A stretch of DNA of 64,000 nt from Meridianimarinicoccus roseus (GTDB taxonomy: Bacteria > Pseudomonadota > Alphaproteobacteria > Rhodobacterales > Rhodobacteraceae), in the NCBI RefSeq assembly GCF_003172915.1, contig NZ_QGKU01000048.1, positions 186,001 to 250,000 on the forward strand, read 5' to 3'. The notes below the pieces were generated by a model. That model ran no database searches. It saw only the letters and a program-made list of their open reading frames with translations, and was not told the origin of the DNA. Made by a program: the position numbers and the translations under genes. Shown here in pieces: positions 27,282 through 36,018 of the stretch (positions are counted from its first letter, which is position 1; every line of letters starts with the position of its first letter).

Positions 27282-27576
27282 CGACCAGCGACATGATGTT
27301 GCCCGTGGTTCCGTCGGCATAGGCGGTGCAGGACCACGTCGCGCGGGCAGCGCCGACGCCGACGCGGACCGATGTGCCCGCCTGCGAGAATTCCGATCCC
27401 AGCAGCACAACGTCCGGGTTGTTGGTGGCTGCCGTGACATCGCGCAGGCAGGCCTGTTCCTCGGGCGTGGGCATCCGGGTCAGCGGCGCGCCGGAAGCGG
27501 CCGTCGTCGCGGCCTCGTCGCAAGCGGCCAGGGCGAGCGGAACAAGCGCGCAGGCAAGCCGGGTCGGGCGGGGCAT
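27265..27576 (-). CDS. small lipoprotein of unknown function
   Basis: A 103-residue putative lipoprotein: a signal peptide with lipobox LALAAC, so lipidation at C19, then an alanine/threonine spacer and a ~65-residue domain with two further cysteines (CLRDVTAATNNPDV and WSCTAYADG), possibly a disulfide pair. The second half (SVRVGVGAARATWSCTAY followed by a turn) looks like a small beta domain seen in many roseobacterial envelope proteins, but I cannot name a family. It is the first gene of a two-gene unit with the PliG-like gene. The promoter must lie between it and murB, in the 188-bp divergent gap. Confidence 0.65.
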   Translation of the reverse strand: MPRPTRLACALVPLALAACDEAATTAASGAPLTRMPTPEEQACLRDVTAATNNPDVVLLGSEFSQAGTSVRVGVGAARATWSCTAYADGTTGNIMSLVDEGAL

Positions 27577-27747
27577 GGGGTTCCTGTCCTTTGGCGGCGC
27601 GGTCTCGGGCGCTCTGGCAGAGCGTGGCAGGCGATTGTCGCTGCGTCAACGGATCGTCGCGATGCGATGCGATGCGCTAGGGCGCGATTGCGGGGCGCGG
27701 CGCACCCGTGCCGCTCCGCGTCGCGGGGGTGGTGCAGGTCCGGCGGG

Positions 27748-27780
27748 AGTCATATGAGAGTCATATGCAATTCATATGGG
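27748..27780 (+). repeat. three 11-bp tandem repeats across the murB start
   Basis: AGTCATATGAG, AGTCATATGCA and ATTCATATGGG follow each other without gap, so CATATG recurs every 11 bp (27751, 27762, 27773) and each copy supplies an ATG in a different reading frame. Only the middle ATG (27765) is in the murB frame. The first ATG (27754) has GGAG four bases upstream and opens a 14-codon frame whose TGA (27796-27798) overlaps two in-frame murB ATGs at 27795 and 27798. Confidence 0.75.
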
Positions 27781-28691
27781 ATTCCGACACGCTCATGATG
27801 CCTTCCCGCCCGCTGTCCGACCTGACCTGGCTGCGCGTCGGCGGCCCCGCCGACCGGCTGTTCCTGCCCCGTTCCGAGGCCGAACTTGCCGCGGGTCTTG
27901 CCGCGCTGGAGGCCACCGTGCCGGTGTTTCCGCTCGGCATGGGGTCCAACCTGATCGTGCGCGATGGCGGGATCCGCGGTATGGTGGTTAAGTTGGGGCG
28001 TGGCTTCAATCATGTTGAAATAGATGGGGAATTCGTGACCGCAGGGGCGGCGGCACTCGATTCCCAGGTGGCGCGCAGGGCGGCTGCGGCTGGGGTGGAC
28101 CTGACGTTCCTGCGCACGATCCCCGGAGCGATCGGCGGCGCGGTGCGCATGAACGCGGGCTGCTATGGACGCTATGTCGCCGATTATCTGGTGTCGGTCC
28201 GTGCGATCACCCGCGAAGGCGACCCGGCTACCCTCAGCGCGTCAGACCTCGCGTTCGGCTATCGCCACAGTACCCTGCCCGACGGCTGGGTCCTTGTGGA
28301 AGCGACGTTCCGCGCGCCCGCCGGGTTGGACCCCGAAGTTCTTGAAAAGGCGATGGAAGACCAGATCGCGCGGCGCGATGCAACGCAGCCGACCCGCGAC
28401 CGGACCGCCGGCTCCACCTTCCGCAACCCGTCCGGCGCGTCCTCCACCGGCCGGGCCGATGACGTGCATGACCTGAAGGCCTGGCGGCTGATCGAGGCGG
28501 CCGGGATGAAGGGCGCGCGCCTTGGCGGTGCGCAGATGTCCCCCAAGCACGCCAATTTCCTCGTCAATACCGGCGATGCCAATGCAGCGGATCTTGAGGC
28601 ACTTGGCGAATTGGTGCGAAAAAGGGTTTTCGAGACCAGCGGGATAGCGCTAGAATGGGAAATCATGCGGGTCGGCGATCCGGCCGACTGA
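27765..28691 (+). CDS. murB: UDP-N-acetylenolpyruvoylglucosamine reductase
   Basis: A 308-residue FAD/NADPH enzyme that reduces enolpyruvyl-UDP-GlcNAc to UDP-MurNAc. The FAD-binding blocks [26 protein letters not shown] and [18 protein letters not shown] are all present; GSTFRNP supplies the catalytic serine region and the C-terminal HANFLVN is conserved. The start is uncertain: 27765 (chosen), 27795 or 27798. The first lies in a repeated CATATG array; the others overlap the stop of a possible 14-codon leader frame, which would allow coupled initiation. It restarts the dcw cluster after the accessory genes. Confidence 0.93.
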   Translation: MQFIWDSDTLMMPSRPLSDLTWLRVGGPADRLFLPRSEAELAAGLAALEATVPVFPLGMGSNLIVRDGGIRGMVVKLGRGFNHVEIDGEFVTAGAAALDSQVARRAAAAGVDLTFLRTIPGAIGGAVRMNAGCYGRYVADYLVSVRAITREGDPATLSASDLAFGYRHSTLPDGWVLVEATFRAPAGLDPEVLEKAMEDQIARRDATQPTRDRTAGSTFRNPSGASSTGRADDVHDLKAWRLIEAAGMKGARLGGAQMSPKHANFLVNTGDANAADLEALGELVRKRVFETSGIALEWEIMRVGDPAD

Positions 28692-28799
28692 ACCGGCCTT
28701 CGCAACAAGAACCCCGCAGATACCAACAAGAGCCACCCGGAAAACCGGGGGCACCGAGCAGCACAAGGACCCGAGCGGTCCGGAAATCGAGGCAGGATC

Positions 28800-29735
28800 G
28801 TGTCCGACAGCACGAATCCCCTGGTCGCCGTCCTTTTGGGCGGGCCATCGGCGGAGCGTGAGGTTTCGCTTTCGTCCGGGCGCGAATGCGCCGGGGCATT
28901 GCGCGCGGCTGGCTACCGTGTGGCCGAGATCGACGCCGGGCGCGACCTGCCCGCCGACCTCGCTCGCATCTCGCCGCAGGCAGTGTTCAACGCACTGCAT
29001 GGTCGCTGGGGCGAGGACGGAACGGTGCAGGGCCTGCTGGAATGGCTTGGGTTTCCCTACACGCATTCCGGTGTGTTGTCCTCGGCGCTGGCGATGGACA
29101 AGACCCGGACCAAGACGGTCTATGCCGAGGCTGGGCTGCCAGTTGTCGAGAGCCGCATCGTGTCGGCCGAGGCGGTCCGCGCGGGCCACGTGATCGACCC
29201 GCCCTACGTCGTGAAGCCCAACAACGAAGGCTCGTCCGTGGGGGTGTACCTCGTCCGCGAGACCGGCGACGCGCCGCCGCGCCTTGGCCCCGAGATGCCC
29301 CAGATGGTTATGGTCGAACGCTTCGCGCCGGGACGCGAGTTGACAACGACCGTTCTGGGCGCCGGCGTGGGAGGCGGGCAAACGCGGGCGCTGACTGTAA
29401 CCGACATCGTGACCGAAGGCTGGTACGACTACGATGCGAAATACAAGCCGGGCGGATCGCGCCACGTGGTGCCCGCCGACATTCCGGCGCCGGTCTTCGA
29501 GGCGTGCCTCGATTACGCGGTGAGGGCGCATGACGCGCTCGGATGCCGTGGCATGAGCCGGACCGATTATCGATGGGATCCGGCCCGCGGCGTGGACGGG
29601 CTGGTGCTACTGGAGACAAATACCCAGCCCGGAATGACGCCCACATCGCTCAGCCCGGAACAGGCCGCGCAGTGCGGGATCGACTTTCCGACCCTGTGTC
29701 GTTGGCTGGTGGAGGACGCGTCATGCGGACGCTGA
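28800..29735 (+). CDS. ddl: D-alanine--D-alanine ligase
   Basis: A 311-residue ATP-grasp ligase making D-Ala-D-Ala for the MurF reaction. The N-terminal LLGGPSAEREVSLSSG, the HGRWGEDGTVQG stretch, the ATP-grasp KPNNEGSSVGV loop and the metal-binding ETNTQPGMTP are present. The start is a GTG at 28800 with AGGA upstream. The 108-bp gap after murB shows no gene I can support. The 3' end overlaps ftsQ by 13 bp. Confidence 0.97.
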   Translation: MSDSTNPLVAVLLGGPSAEREVSLSSGRECAGALRAAGYRVAEIDAGRDLPADLARISPQAVFNALHGRWGEDGTVQGLLEWLGFPYTHSGVLSSALAMDKTRTKTVYAEAGLPVVESRIVSAEAVRAGHVIDPPYVVKPNNEGSSVGVYLVRETGDAPPRLGPEMPQMVMVERFAPGRELTTTVLGAGVGGGQTRALTVTDIVTEGWYDYDAKYKPGGSRHVVPADIPAPVFEACLDYAVRAHDALGCRGMSRTDYRWDPARGVDGLVLLETNTQPGMTPTSLSPEQAAQCGIDFPTLCRWLVEDASCGR

Positions 29736-30625
29736 TCCGAAGCCGTCGGGAAGACCGTGCCGCCGCACCGCATGACCCTGCGCCGTCGCGCCTGCAATAC
29801 CGCCTGAACCGCATGTGGCTTTCGCCGCTGGTGCGCGCGCTGGTGACGCGGGTCCTGCCGGTCTGCCTTCTGCTGGCCGCGCTCGGAGTCTGGGGTTCGC
29901 GCCCGGCGCAGATCGCCACCATGACGGGCTGGGTCGCCGAGATCCGCGCCTCGATCGAGGCGCGCCCCGAGTTTCAGATCCGACAGATGGCGGTCAGCGG
30001 CGCGTCGCCGGTGCTTGCGGACGCGATCCGCGCGCGTGTGGGGCTCGATTTCCCTGTCAGCTGGTTTGACCTCGACCCGGCGGCGATCCGCGACGACCTT
30101 GTGCGGCTGGACGCGATCGCGCGGGTCGAGGTCACGGTCGAACTGGGTGGTGCGCTGCGCGTGGCGGTGACGGAACGGGAGCCCGCCATCGTCTGGCGCC
30201 GTGACAGCGGGCTGGAACTGCTCGACGCCAGCGGTCACCGGGTCGCCTTCATCGACCGGCGTGACGGGCGCGCGGACCTGCCGTTGATCACCGGGCGCGG
30301 TGGCGACGCAGCCGTGCCCGAGGCGCTCCGCCTGTTCGAGGCGGCGGCGCCGCTGGGCGCGCGCCTTGTCGCACTGAAGCGGCAGGGCGAACGGCGCTGG
30401 GACATGGTGCTTCTGGACGGTCCGGTGATCCAGCTTCCCGAGACGAACGCCCGCGCGGCGCTGGACCGGATGATGGCGATGGAGACCGCGATGGACCTTC
30501 TGGCGCGCGACATCACCACCGTGGACCTGCGCAATCCGGACCGGCCGTCGGTGCGGCTGGGGCCCGAGGCGATGGAGTACTTGCAGATGACGCGTGATTT
30601 CACACAGGGGCTTGCGACACGATGA
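29723..30625 (+). CDS. ftsQ: cell division protein FtsQ
   Basis: A 300-residue bitopic divisome protein linking early and late division proteins. The cytoplasmic basic tail covers about residues 1-35, one transmembrane helix about 40-56, then the POTRA domain begins at FQIRQMAVSGASPV and is followed by the FtsQ beta domain (VEVTVELGGALRVAVTEREP). The C-terminal region (LQMTRDFTQGLATR) is typical for Rhodobacterales. It starts 13 bp inside ddl and its stop overlaps ftsA by four bases. Confidence 0.95.
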   Translation: MRTLIRSRREDRAAAPHDPAPSRLQYRLNRMWLSPLVRALVTRVLPVCLLLAALGVWGSRPAQIATMTGWVAEIRASIEARPEFQIRQMAVSGASPVLADAIRARVGLDFPVSWFDLDPAAIRDDLVRLDAIARVEVTVELGGALRVAVTEREPAIVWRRDSGLELLDASGHRVAFIDRRDGRADLPLITGRGGDAAVPEALRLFEAAAPLGARLVALKRQGERRWDMVLLDGPVIQLPETNARAALDRMMAMETAMDLLARDITTVDLRNPDRPSVRLGPEAMEYLQMTRDFTQGLATR

Positions 30626-31953
30626 TCGGGCTTTTCGAAACCCAGCGGGCGATGCGCCAGATGCGCAAGGCGGCGATGCAGCGTGGCGTTGTGGGCATCG
30701 TCGATCTAGGCACCTCGAAGGTGACCTGCCTCATCTTGCGCTTCGACGGCGCGCCGGCGATGGAGGCCGATGGCGTCGGCGCGATGGCCGGGCAAGCGCA
30801 GTTCCGAGTGATCGGCGCGGCGACGACCCGTGCGCGGGGCATGCGCCACGGCGAGATCGAGGTGATGCAGGAAGCCGAGCGCGCCGTTCGTACAGTGGTT
30901 CAGACCGCGCAGAAGATGGCACAGGTGCGCATCGACCACGCGATCGTGAGCTTCTCGGGTGCCTCCCCGCGTTCTTACGGGCTCACGGGCGAGATCGACC
31001 TTGGCGGGCGCGAGGTGTCCGAGGGCGATGTCGCCGCTGTGTTGGCTGCCTGCGACACGCCCGATATCGGTCACGGGCGGACGGTGCTTCACGCGCAACC
31101 GGTGAATTTCGCGCTGGACTACCGCAGCGGGCTGTCCGATCCGCGCGGGCAGGTGGGCAACGCGCTGACCACCGACATGCACCTTGTGTCGGTGGACCAG
31201 GCGGTCGTGCAGAACATCATGCACTGCATGCGCCGCAGCGATCTGGAACTGGCAGGGCTTGCCTCGTCCGCCTATGCGGCCGGCGTGTCGGCGATGGTGG
31301 AGGACGAACAGAAGATCGGCGCGGCGTGCATCGACCTGGGGGCGGGCACGACGGGTCTGTCGATCTTCCTGCGGGGTCACATGATCTATGCCGACACCGT
31401 GCGGATCGGCGGGGTGCATGTCACGCAGGACATCTCGAAGGGGTTGGGCATTCCGGTCGCGGTGGCAGAGCGGATCAAGACGCTGCATGGCGGGTTGATG
31501 GCCACGGGCCGGGACGACCGCGACATGATCCAGTTGACCGCCGAGACCGGCGATTGGGAACACGATCGGCGCGAGATCTCGCGCAGCGAGTTGATCGGCA
31601 TCATGCGCCCGCGGGTAGAGGAAATCCTTGAGGCGGTGCGCGACCGACTCGATGCGGCGGGGTTCGACGACCTTCCCAGCCAGAAGATCGTGCTGACGGG
31701 CGGCGGAAGCCAGGTGCCGGGATTGGCGTCGCTGGCGGCGCGCATCCTCGGGCAGCAGGTCCGTCTGGGCCGCCCGCTGCGGGTGCAGGGTCTGCCGCAG
31801 GCCGCGACCGGCCCGGCGTTCTCGTCGGCGGTGGGACTGGCGCTGTTCGCCGCGCATCCGCAGGACGAGTGCTGGGATTTCGATCTGGCTGAGCATGGTT
31901 ACCCGGCACGGTCGCTGCGACGGGCGGTCAAGTGGTTCCGGGAGAACTGGTAG
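30622..31953 (+). CDS. ftsA: cell division protein FtsA
   Basis: A 443-residue actin-like ATPase that anchors FtsZ to the inner membrane. The phosphate-1 motif is GIVDLGTSKVTCLI near residues 24-37, phosphate-2 is IDLGAGTTGLSIF near 235, and the adenosine motif VLTGGGSQVPG is near 357. The SHS2/1C region lies between. The C-terminus ends with the amphipathic RRAVKWFRENW, the membrane-targeting helix. It overlaps ftsQ by four bases. A 289-bp gap before ftsZ suggests separate control of ftsZ. Confidence 0.97.
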   Translation: MIGLFETQRAMRQMRKAAMQRGVVGIVDLGTSKVTCLILRFDGAPAMEADGVGAMAGQAQFRVIGAATTRARGMRHGEIEVMQEAERAVRTVVQTAQKMAQVRIDHAIVSFSGASPRSYGLTGEIDLGGREVSEGDVAAVLAACDTPDIGHGRTVLHAQPVNFALDYRSGLSDPRGQVGNALTTDMHLVSVDQAVVQNIMHCMRRSDLELAGLASSAYAAGVSAMVEDEQKIGAACIDLGAGTTGLSIFLRGHMIYADTVRIGGVHVTQDISKGLGIPVAVAERIKTLHGGLMATGRDDRDMIQLTAETGDWEHDRREISRSELIGIMRPRVEEILEAVRDRLDAAGFDDLPSQKIVLTGGGSQVPGLASLAARILGQQVRLGRPLRVQGLPQAATGPAFSSAVGLALFAAHPQDECWDFDLAEHGYPARSLRRAVKWFRENW

Positions 31954-32152
31954 CCGTGCCCGCGCGGGCGTGAATCACTCCGGGGTGCACGTTTCCCCCG
32001 TGTGGGCCGAATGGCCCGTGATCCTGGCACAAGCGGCCGGCATAGGCGAAGCGTCGCCTACCAGAGGCAGCGGAAGCCCGCCGCAAATGGTGGAAAACGG
32101 TGAAAATTAGTCCATACCTTGTGGAAATTTGGGGTTTGGGCCGGATTTACGC

Positions 32153-32181
32153 GTGACCCGCAGCGCCGGGATGGTTAGAAT
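32153..32181 (+). promoter_or_regulatory. possible ftsZ promoter
   Basis: GTGACC (32153-32158), 17 bp, TAGAAT (32176-32181), giving a leader of about 55 nt before ftsZ. The -10 is good, the -35 poor. The long gap itself argues that ftsZ has its own promoter, as in other alphaproteobacteria. No full TTAA-N7-TTAA CtrA site is visible in the gap. Confidence 0.3.
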
Positions 32182-32242
32182 TGACGCAACGAGCAGCGCG
32201 CGGGCGCAAAGTCCGCACATCAGTGACAGGCGGATAAAACAG

Positions 32243-33859
32243 ATGACATTGAACCTCATGATGCCGGAACAGGACGAGCTGAAGCCGAAGATCACCGTGT
32301 TCGGGGTCGGCGGCGCGGGCGGCAACGCGGTCAACAACATGATCGAGAAGCAGCTTGATGGCGTGGACTTCGTGGTGGCGAATACCGACGCGCAGGCGCT
32401 GCAGCAGAACCGGTCGCCCGCTAAGGTCCAGATGGGCATCAAGGCGACCGAAGGTCTGGGCGCGGGTGCACGCCCGCAGGTCGGCGCGCTCGCGGCAGAG
32501 GAATCGATCGAACAGATCGTCGATCACCTCGTAGGGAGCCACATGTGCTTCATCACCGCTGGCATGGGTGGCGGCACCGGCACCGGTGCCGCACCGATCA
32601 TCGCACAGGCCGCGCGCGAACTTGGCGTGTTGACTGTGGGCGTCGTGACCAAGCCGTTCCAGTTCGAGGGCGCCAAGCGGATGCGCAAGGCCGAGGAGGG
32701 CGTCGAGGCGCTCCAGAAGGTCGTGGACACGCTGATCATCATCCCGAACCAGAATCTGTTCCGGCTCGCCAACGAGAAGACCACGTTCACCGAAGCGTTC
32801 TCCATGGCGGATGATGTGCTGTATCAGGGTGTGAAGGGCGTGACCGACCTCATGGTGCGGCCGGGTCTGATCAACCTCGATTTCGCGGACGTGCGCGCTG
32901 TGATGGACGAGATGGGCAAGGCCATGATGGGCACCGGCGAGGGCGAGGGTGAAAGCCGCGCGATCCAGGCCGCCGAGAAGGCCATCGCCAACCCGCTGTT
33001 GGACGAGATCAGCCTGAAGGGCGCGCGTGGCGTGCTGATCAATATCACTGGCGGGCATGACCTGACGCTGTTCGAACTGGACGAAGCCGCCAATCGCATC
33101 CGCGAGGAAGTGGACCCGGACGCGAATATCATCGTCGGCTCCACGCTCGATCCGGACATGAACGGCATCATGCGCGTGTCGGTCGTGGCGACCGGGATCG
33201 ACGCGGCGCAGAACGTGACGGAAACTCCGGTGCCCCGCCGCCGCCTTGAATCCCCTCTTACGAACACAGTCTCGGCAGAGGCAGACAAGGCAGAAGCAGA
33301 AGCGGACCTGCCCGCCGTTGCTGCCCGTGCGCCCGAAGCACCGCAGCCCATGCCTGCCGCGGCGCAGGCGCGCCCTTCCGCACCGGCCGCGGCCGCGCAG
33401 GGCGAGGATGCGGGACTGTTCCGCGACCTCGACATGCAGCCGACGCAGACGCCGCAGCAGATCGCGGAAGATGACGGCCTGCCGCCGCCCGCCTACGTGC
33501 CGCAGGCCCCTGCTGCGCAGGCCGCGCCGCAGGCGCGACCGCAAGCTCCGGCCCCCGGCACCCCGTCGCCGGAAACCATCCGCCGCCTCGAAGCGGCGGT
33601 GCGCAAGGCTCCGGAAGGTTATGCGCCCCGGCCCGCCGCACCCGCCCCGGCAGCACCTGCTGCGACGCAAGGCGCCGACAAGGCGCGCTACGGGATCGGA
33701 TCGCTGATCAACCGCATGACCGGGCACGCGCAAGACCCGCGCGCGCAGGGCGGCCGCGCGCAGCCGCCCATGCAAAGCCTTCCGCAGGATCAACCTGAGG
33801 ATGATGCCGATCTCGACAAGATCGAGATTCCGGCCTTTTTGCGCCGCCAGGCGAACTGA
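32243..33859 (+). CDS. ftsZ: cell division GTPase FtsZ
   Basis: A 538-residue tubulin homologue forming the Z ring. The GTPase domain has [15 protein letters not shown] at about residues 18-32 and the tubulin signature [12 protein letters not shown] near 107-118. Residues from about 320 to 520 form a long, alanine- and proline-rich unstructured linker, longer than the ~50-residue linker of Escherichia coli but usual for alphaproteobacteria. The tail [12 protein letters not shown] is the conserved peptide that binds FtsA. The ATG at 32243 fits family N-termini. A strong terminator follows. Confidence 0.97.
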   Translation: MTLNLMMPEQDELKPKITVFGVGGAGGNAVNNMIEKQLDGVDFVVANTDAQALQQNRSPAKVQMGIKATEGLGAGARPQVGALAAEESIEQIVDHLVGSHMCFITAGMGGGTGTGAAPIIAQAARELGVLTVGVVTKPFQFEGAKRMRKAEEGVEALQKVVDTLIIIPNQNLFRLANEKTTFTEAFSMADDVLYQGVKGVTDLMVRPGLINLDFADVRAVMDEMGKAMMGTGEGEGESRAIQAAEKAIANPLLDEISLKGARGVLINITGGHDLTLFELDEAANRIREEVDPDANIIVGSTLDPDMNGIMRVSVVATGIDAAQNVTETPVPRRRLESPLTNTVSAEADKAEAEADLPAVAARAPEAPQPMPAAAQARPSAPAAAAQGEDAGLFRDLDMQPTQTPQQIAEDDGLPPPAYVPQAPAAQAAPQARPQAPAPGTPSPETIRRLEAAVRKAPEGYAPRPAAPAPAAPAATQGADKARYGIGSLINRMTGHAQDPRAQGGRAQPPMQSLPQDQPEDDADLDKIEIPAFLRRQAN

Positions 33860-33883
33860 CGGATCACGCAAATTACAGCTTCA

Positions 33884-33907
33884 GGCCGGGCATTGCCCGG
33901 CCTTTTT
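33884..33907 (+). terminator. Rho-independent terminator after ftsZ
   Basis: Perfect 8-bp stem GGCCGGGC/GCCCGGCC with an ATT loop and five Ts, 25 bp after the ftsZ stop. It separates ftsZ from lpxC. Confidence 0.9.
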
Positions 33908-34088
33908 CATATCTGGAACAATACTTTGGGGTGGTTCTTTGCTGCATGAGCAAAAAGCCGCCGACGCCGCAGCCGGACTGTTTCAGATCCGTCGCAATGT
34001 TTGAATTGTGATGCGCGGTGACCTCCCTTAGCTACAGGCTAACAAGAAGGGTCCGTAGCGATCCGGAACAGGCAAGGCTGGGACTCCC

Positions 34089-35009
34089 ATGCAATCGACC
34101 ATCGCAAATACAGTGCACTTCTCGGGTGCCGGACTGCACACGGGACGGCTCGTGCGTCTCGCGGTGCACCCTGCCGACGTCGATCATGGCATCGTGTTTC
34201 ACCGCACCGATCTTGACGGCGCGGCTAGGGTACTGCCCGCCCGTTGGGACATGGTCGAACAGACACAACTCTGCACCCGGCTGATCAACGACGACGGCGG
34301 ATCCGTTTCCACCATCGAACACCTGATGGCGGCTCTGGCCGGATTGGGCGTGTCAAACGCGCTCATCACGCTGGACGGTCCCGAAGTGCCGATCCTCGAC
34401 GGCAGCGCTGCACCCTTCGTGCGCAAGCTGGTCATGGCAGGCGTGGTGTCGCAGGGGCGCGAAAGCCGGATCCTCAAGATTCTCAAGCCGGTCGAGGTTC
34501 GCAGCGGTGACGGGATTGCGCGGCTGGAGCCGTCCAGCGGGTATCATATCGATTTCGACATCGACTTCACCGAGGCGGCCATCGGTCACCAGACCCGATC
34601 GCTCAACATGCGCAACGGTGCGTTCGTGCGCACGCTGTGCGACAGCCGTACCTTCTGCCGCCAGTCGGACGTTGACGCGATGCGCGCCAACGGGCTCGCG
34701 CTTGGGGGCACGCACTACAATGCGGTCGTGTTCGACGGTGAAAAGGTGCTCAGCCCAGGCGGCCTGCGCCATGAGGACGAACCCGTGCGTCACAAGATGC
34801 TGGACGCGCTGGGCGATCTCAGCCTTGCGGGCGGTCCGATCCTTGGCCGCTACACCGGCATCCGTGCCGGCCACGCGCTGACCAACAAGCTGCTGCGTGC
34901 CGTGCTTTCGGACCCGGAGTGCCACGAATGGGTCAGCTGCGATCCGCTGACCGCGCTGTCGCTGCCCGGCGTCGGCGTGCGCCCTGCCGATCTGGCACTG
35001 TGCGCCTGA
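34089..35009 (+). CDS. lpxC: UDP-3-O-acyl-N-acetylglucosamine deacetylase
   Basis: A 306-residue zinc amidase, the committed step of lipid A synthesis. Zinc ligands are H78 (in TIEHLMAAL), H235 and D239 (RHKMLDALGD); E77 and H262 (GHALTN) are the catalytic residues. All are present. The ATG at 34089 gives a normal family length. It follows the ftsZ terminator by 181 bp, so it should have its own promoter. bamD follows after 103 bp. Confidence 0.97.
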   Translation: MQSTIANTVHFSGAGLHTGRLVRLAVHPADVDHGIVFHRTDLDGAARVLPARWDMVEQTQLCTRLINDDGGSVSTIEHLMAALAGLGVSNALITLDGPEVPILDGSAAPFVRKLVMAGVVSQGRESRILKILKPVEVRSGDGIARLEPSSGYHIDFDIDFTEAAIGHQTRSLNMRNGAFVRTLCDSRTFCRQSDVDAMRANGLALGGTHYNAVVFDGEKVLSPGGLRHEDEPVRHKMLDALGDLSLAGGPILGRYTGIRAGHALTNKLLRAVLSDPECHEWVSCDPLTALSLPGVGVRPADLALCA

Positions 35010-35112
35010 CCGAACGGCAGGGCGCACAATTCACGCACAAACAGGGGCAATGACCTTTTTCCTTCTCTTTCTTTCGTGGTAACTGCATCACGTCTGTGGA
35101 AGGAGCCTGAAC

Positions 35113-35961
35113 TTGGTCACGAGCGTTGTGCATGTCATCCGCCAGTGTGCGCGTGGGATGCTGTTTGTCGGGTTCGGCGCCGTCCTTGCCGGGTGCGCAC
35201 AGGACGACGGCCCGCCGCTGGAAAACTTCACTCCGAAGGAAATCTATGACCGGGCCGAGTACGAACTCGATACCGGCAATCTGGAGGAATCGGCGCGCTA
35301 CTTTTCCGAGGTGGAGCGCCTTTACCCCTATTCCGAATGGGCCAAGCGGGCGCTTATCATGCAGGCCTTCGCGCTGCATGCGGACCGGCAGTACGAGGAT
35401 GCGCGCGGCGCGGCGCAACGCTACATCGACTTCTACCCGGCGGACGAGGACGCGGCATATGCCCAGTACCTTCTGGCGCTGACCTATTACGATCAGATCG
35501 GCGAAGTCGGACGCGATCAGGGCGTGACCTTCCAGGCGTTGCAGGCACTACGCACGGTGATCGAACGCTATCCCGACAGCCCCTATGCGCGTTCCGCGAT
35601 CCTGAAGTTTGACCTCGCCTTTGACCATCTCGCGGGCAAGGAGATGGAGATCGGACGCTACTACCTCAAGCGCGGGCATTATGCCGCCGCCGTCAGCCGC
35701 TTCCGCGTGGTGGTGGAGGATTTTCAGACCACGTCGCACACTCCAGAGGCCCTGCACAGGCTTGTGGAGGCCTATCTCGGCCTCGGGCTGGTCAACGAGG
35801 CGCAGACCGCTGGGGCGATCCTTGGCTACAACTACCAAGGGTCGGACTGGTATCAGGATACGTTCACGCTGCTGACCGGAGAAGGGCTCTTGCTCGAACC
35901 GGCCGGGCAGGGATGGCTTCGCAGCATCTGGCGTCAGTCGGTTCAGGGCCGCTGGCTATAG
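35113..35961 (+). CDS. bamD: outer-membrane assembly lipoprotein BamD
   Basis: A 282-residue lipoprotein of the BAM complex that inserts beta-barrel proteins in the outer membrane. A signal peptide with lipobox VLAGC predicts lipidation at C28. Five TPR-like repeats follow (for example the AEYELDTGNLEESARYF unit near residue 48 and AAYAQYLLALTYYDQI near 115). The start is a TTG at 35113, supported by AAGGAG eight bases upstream; no ATG precedes the lipobox at a suitable distance except M16. recN follows after 57 bp. Confidence 0.93.
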   Translation: MVTSVVHVIRQCARGMLFVGFGAVLAGCAQDDGPPLENFTPKEIYDRAEYELDTGNLEESARYFSEVERLYPYSEWAKRALIMQAFALHADRQYEDARGAAQRYIDFYPADEDAAYAQYLLALTYYDQIGEVGRDQGVTFQALQALRTVIERYPDSPYARSAILKFDLAFDHLAGKEMEIGRYYLKRGHYAAAVSRFRVVVEDFQTTSHTPEALHRLVEAYLGLGLVNEAQTAGAILGYNYQGSDWYQDTFTLLTGEGLLLEPAGQGWLRSIWRQSVQGRWL

Positions 35962-36018
35962 CACGGGCACAAGCCGGGCGCGGCCTGCCGCCCGCCGCAC
36001 AGGGATGAACGACACGCC

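Noticed and set aside
27776-27991. 71-codon frame starting at the third CATATG
   Set aside because: It runs inside murB in another frame and shows only shadow composition.
28692-28799. Possible small gene between murB and ddl
   Set aside because: Only 108 bp; the open frames continue from within murB and lack a ribosome site.
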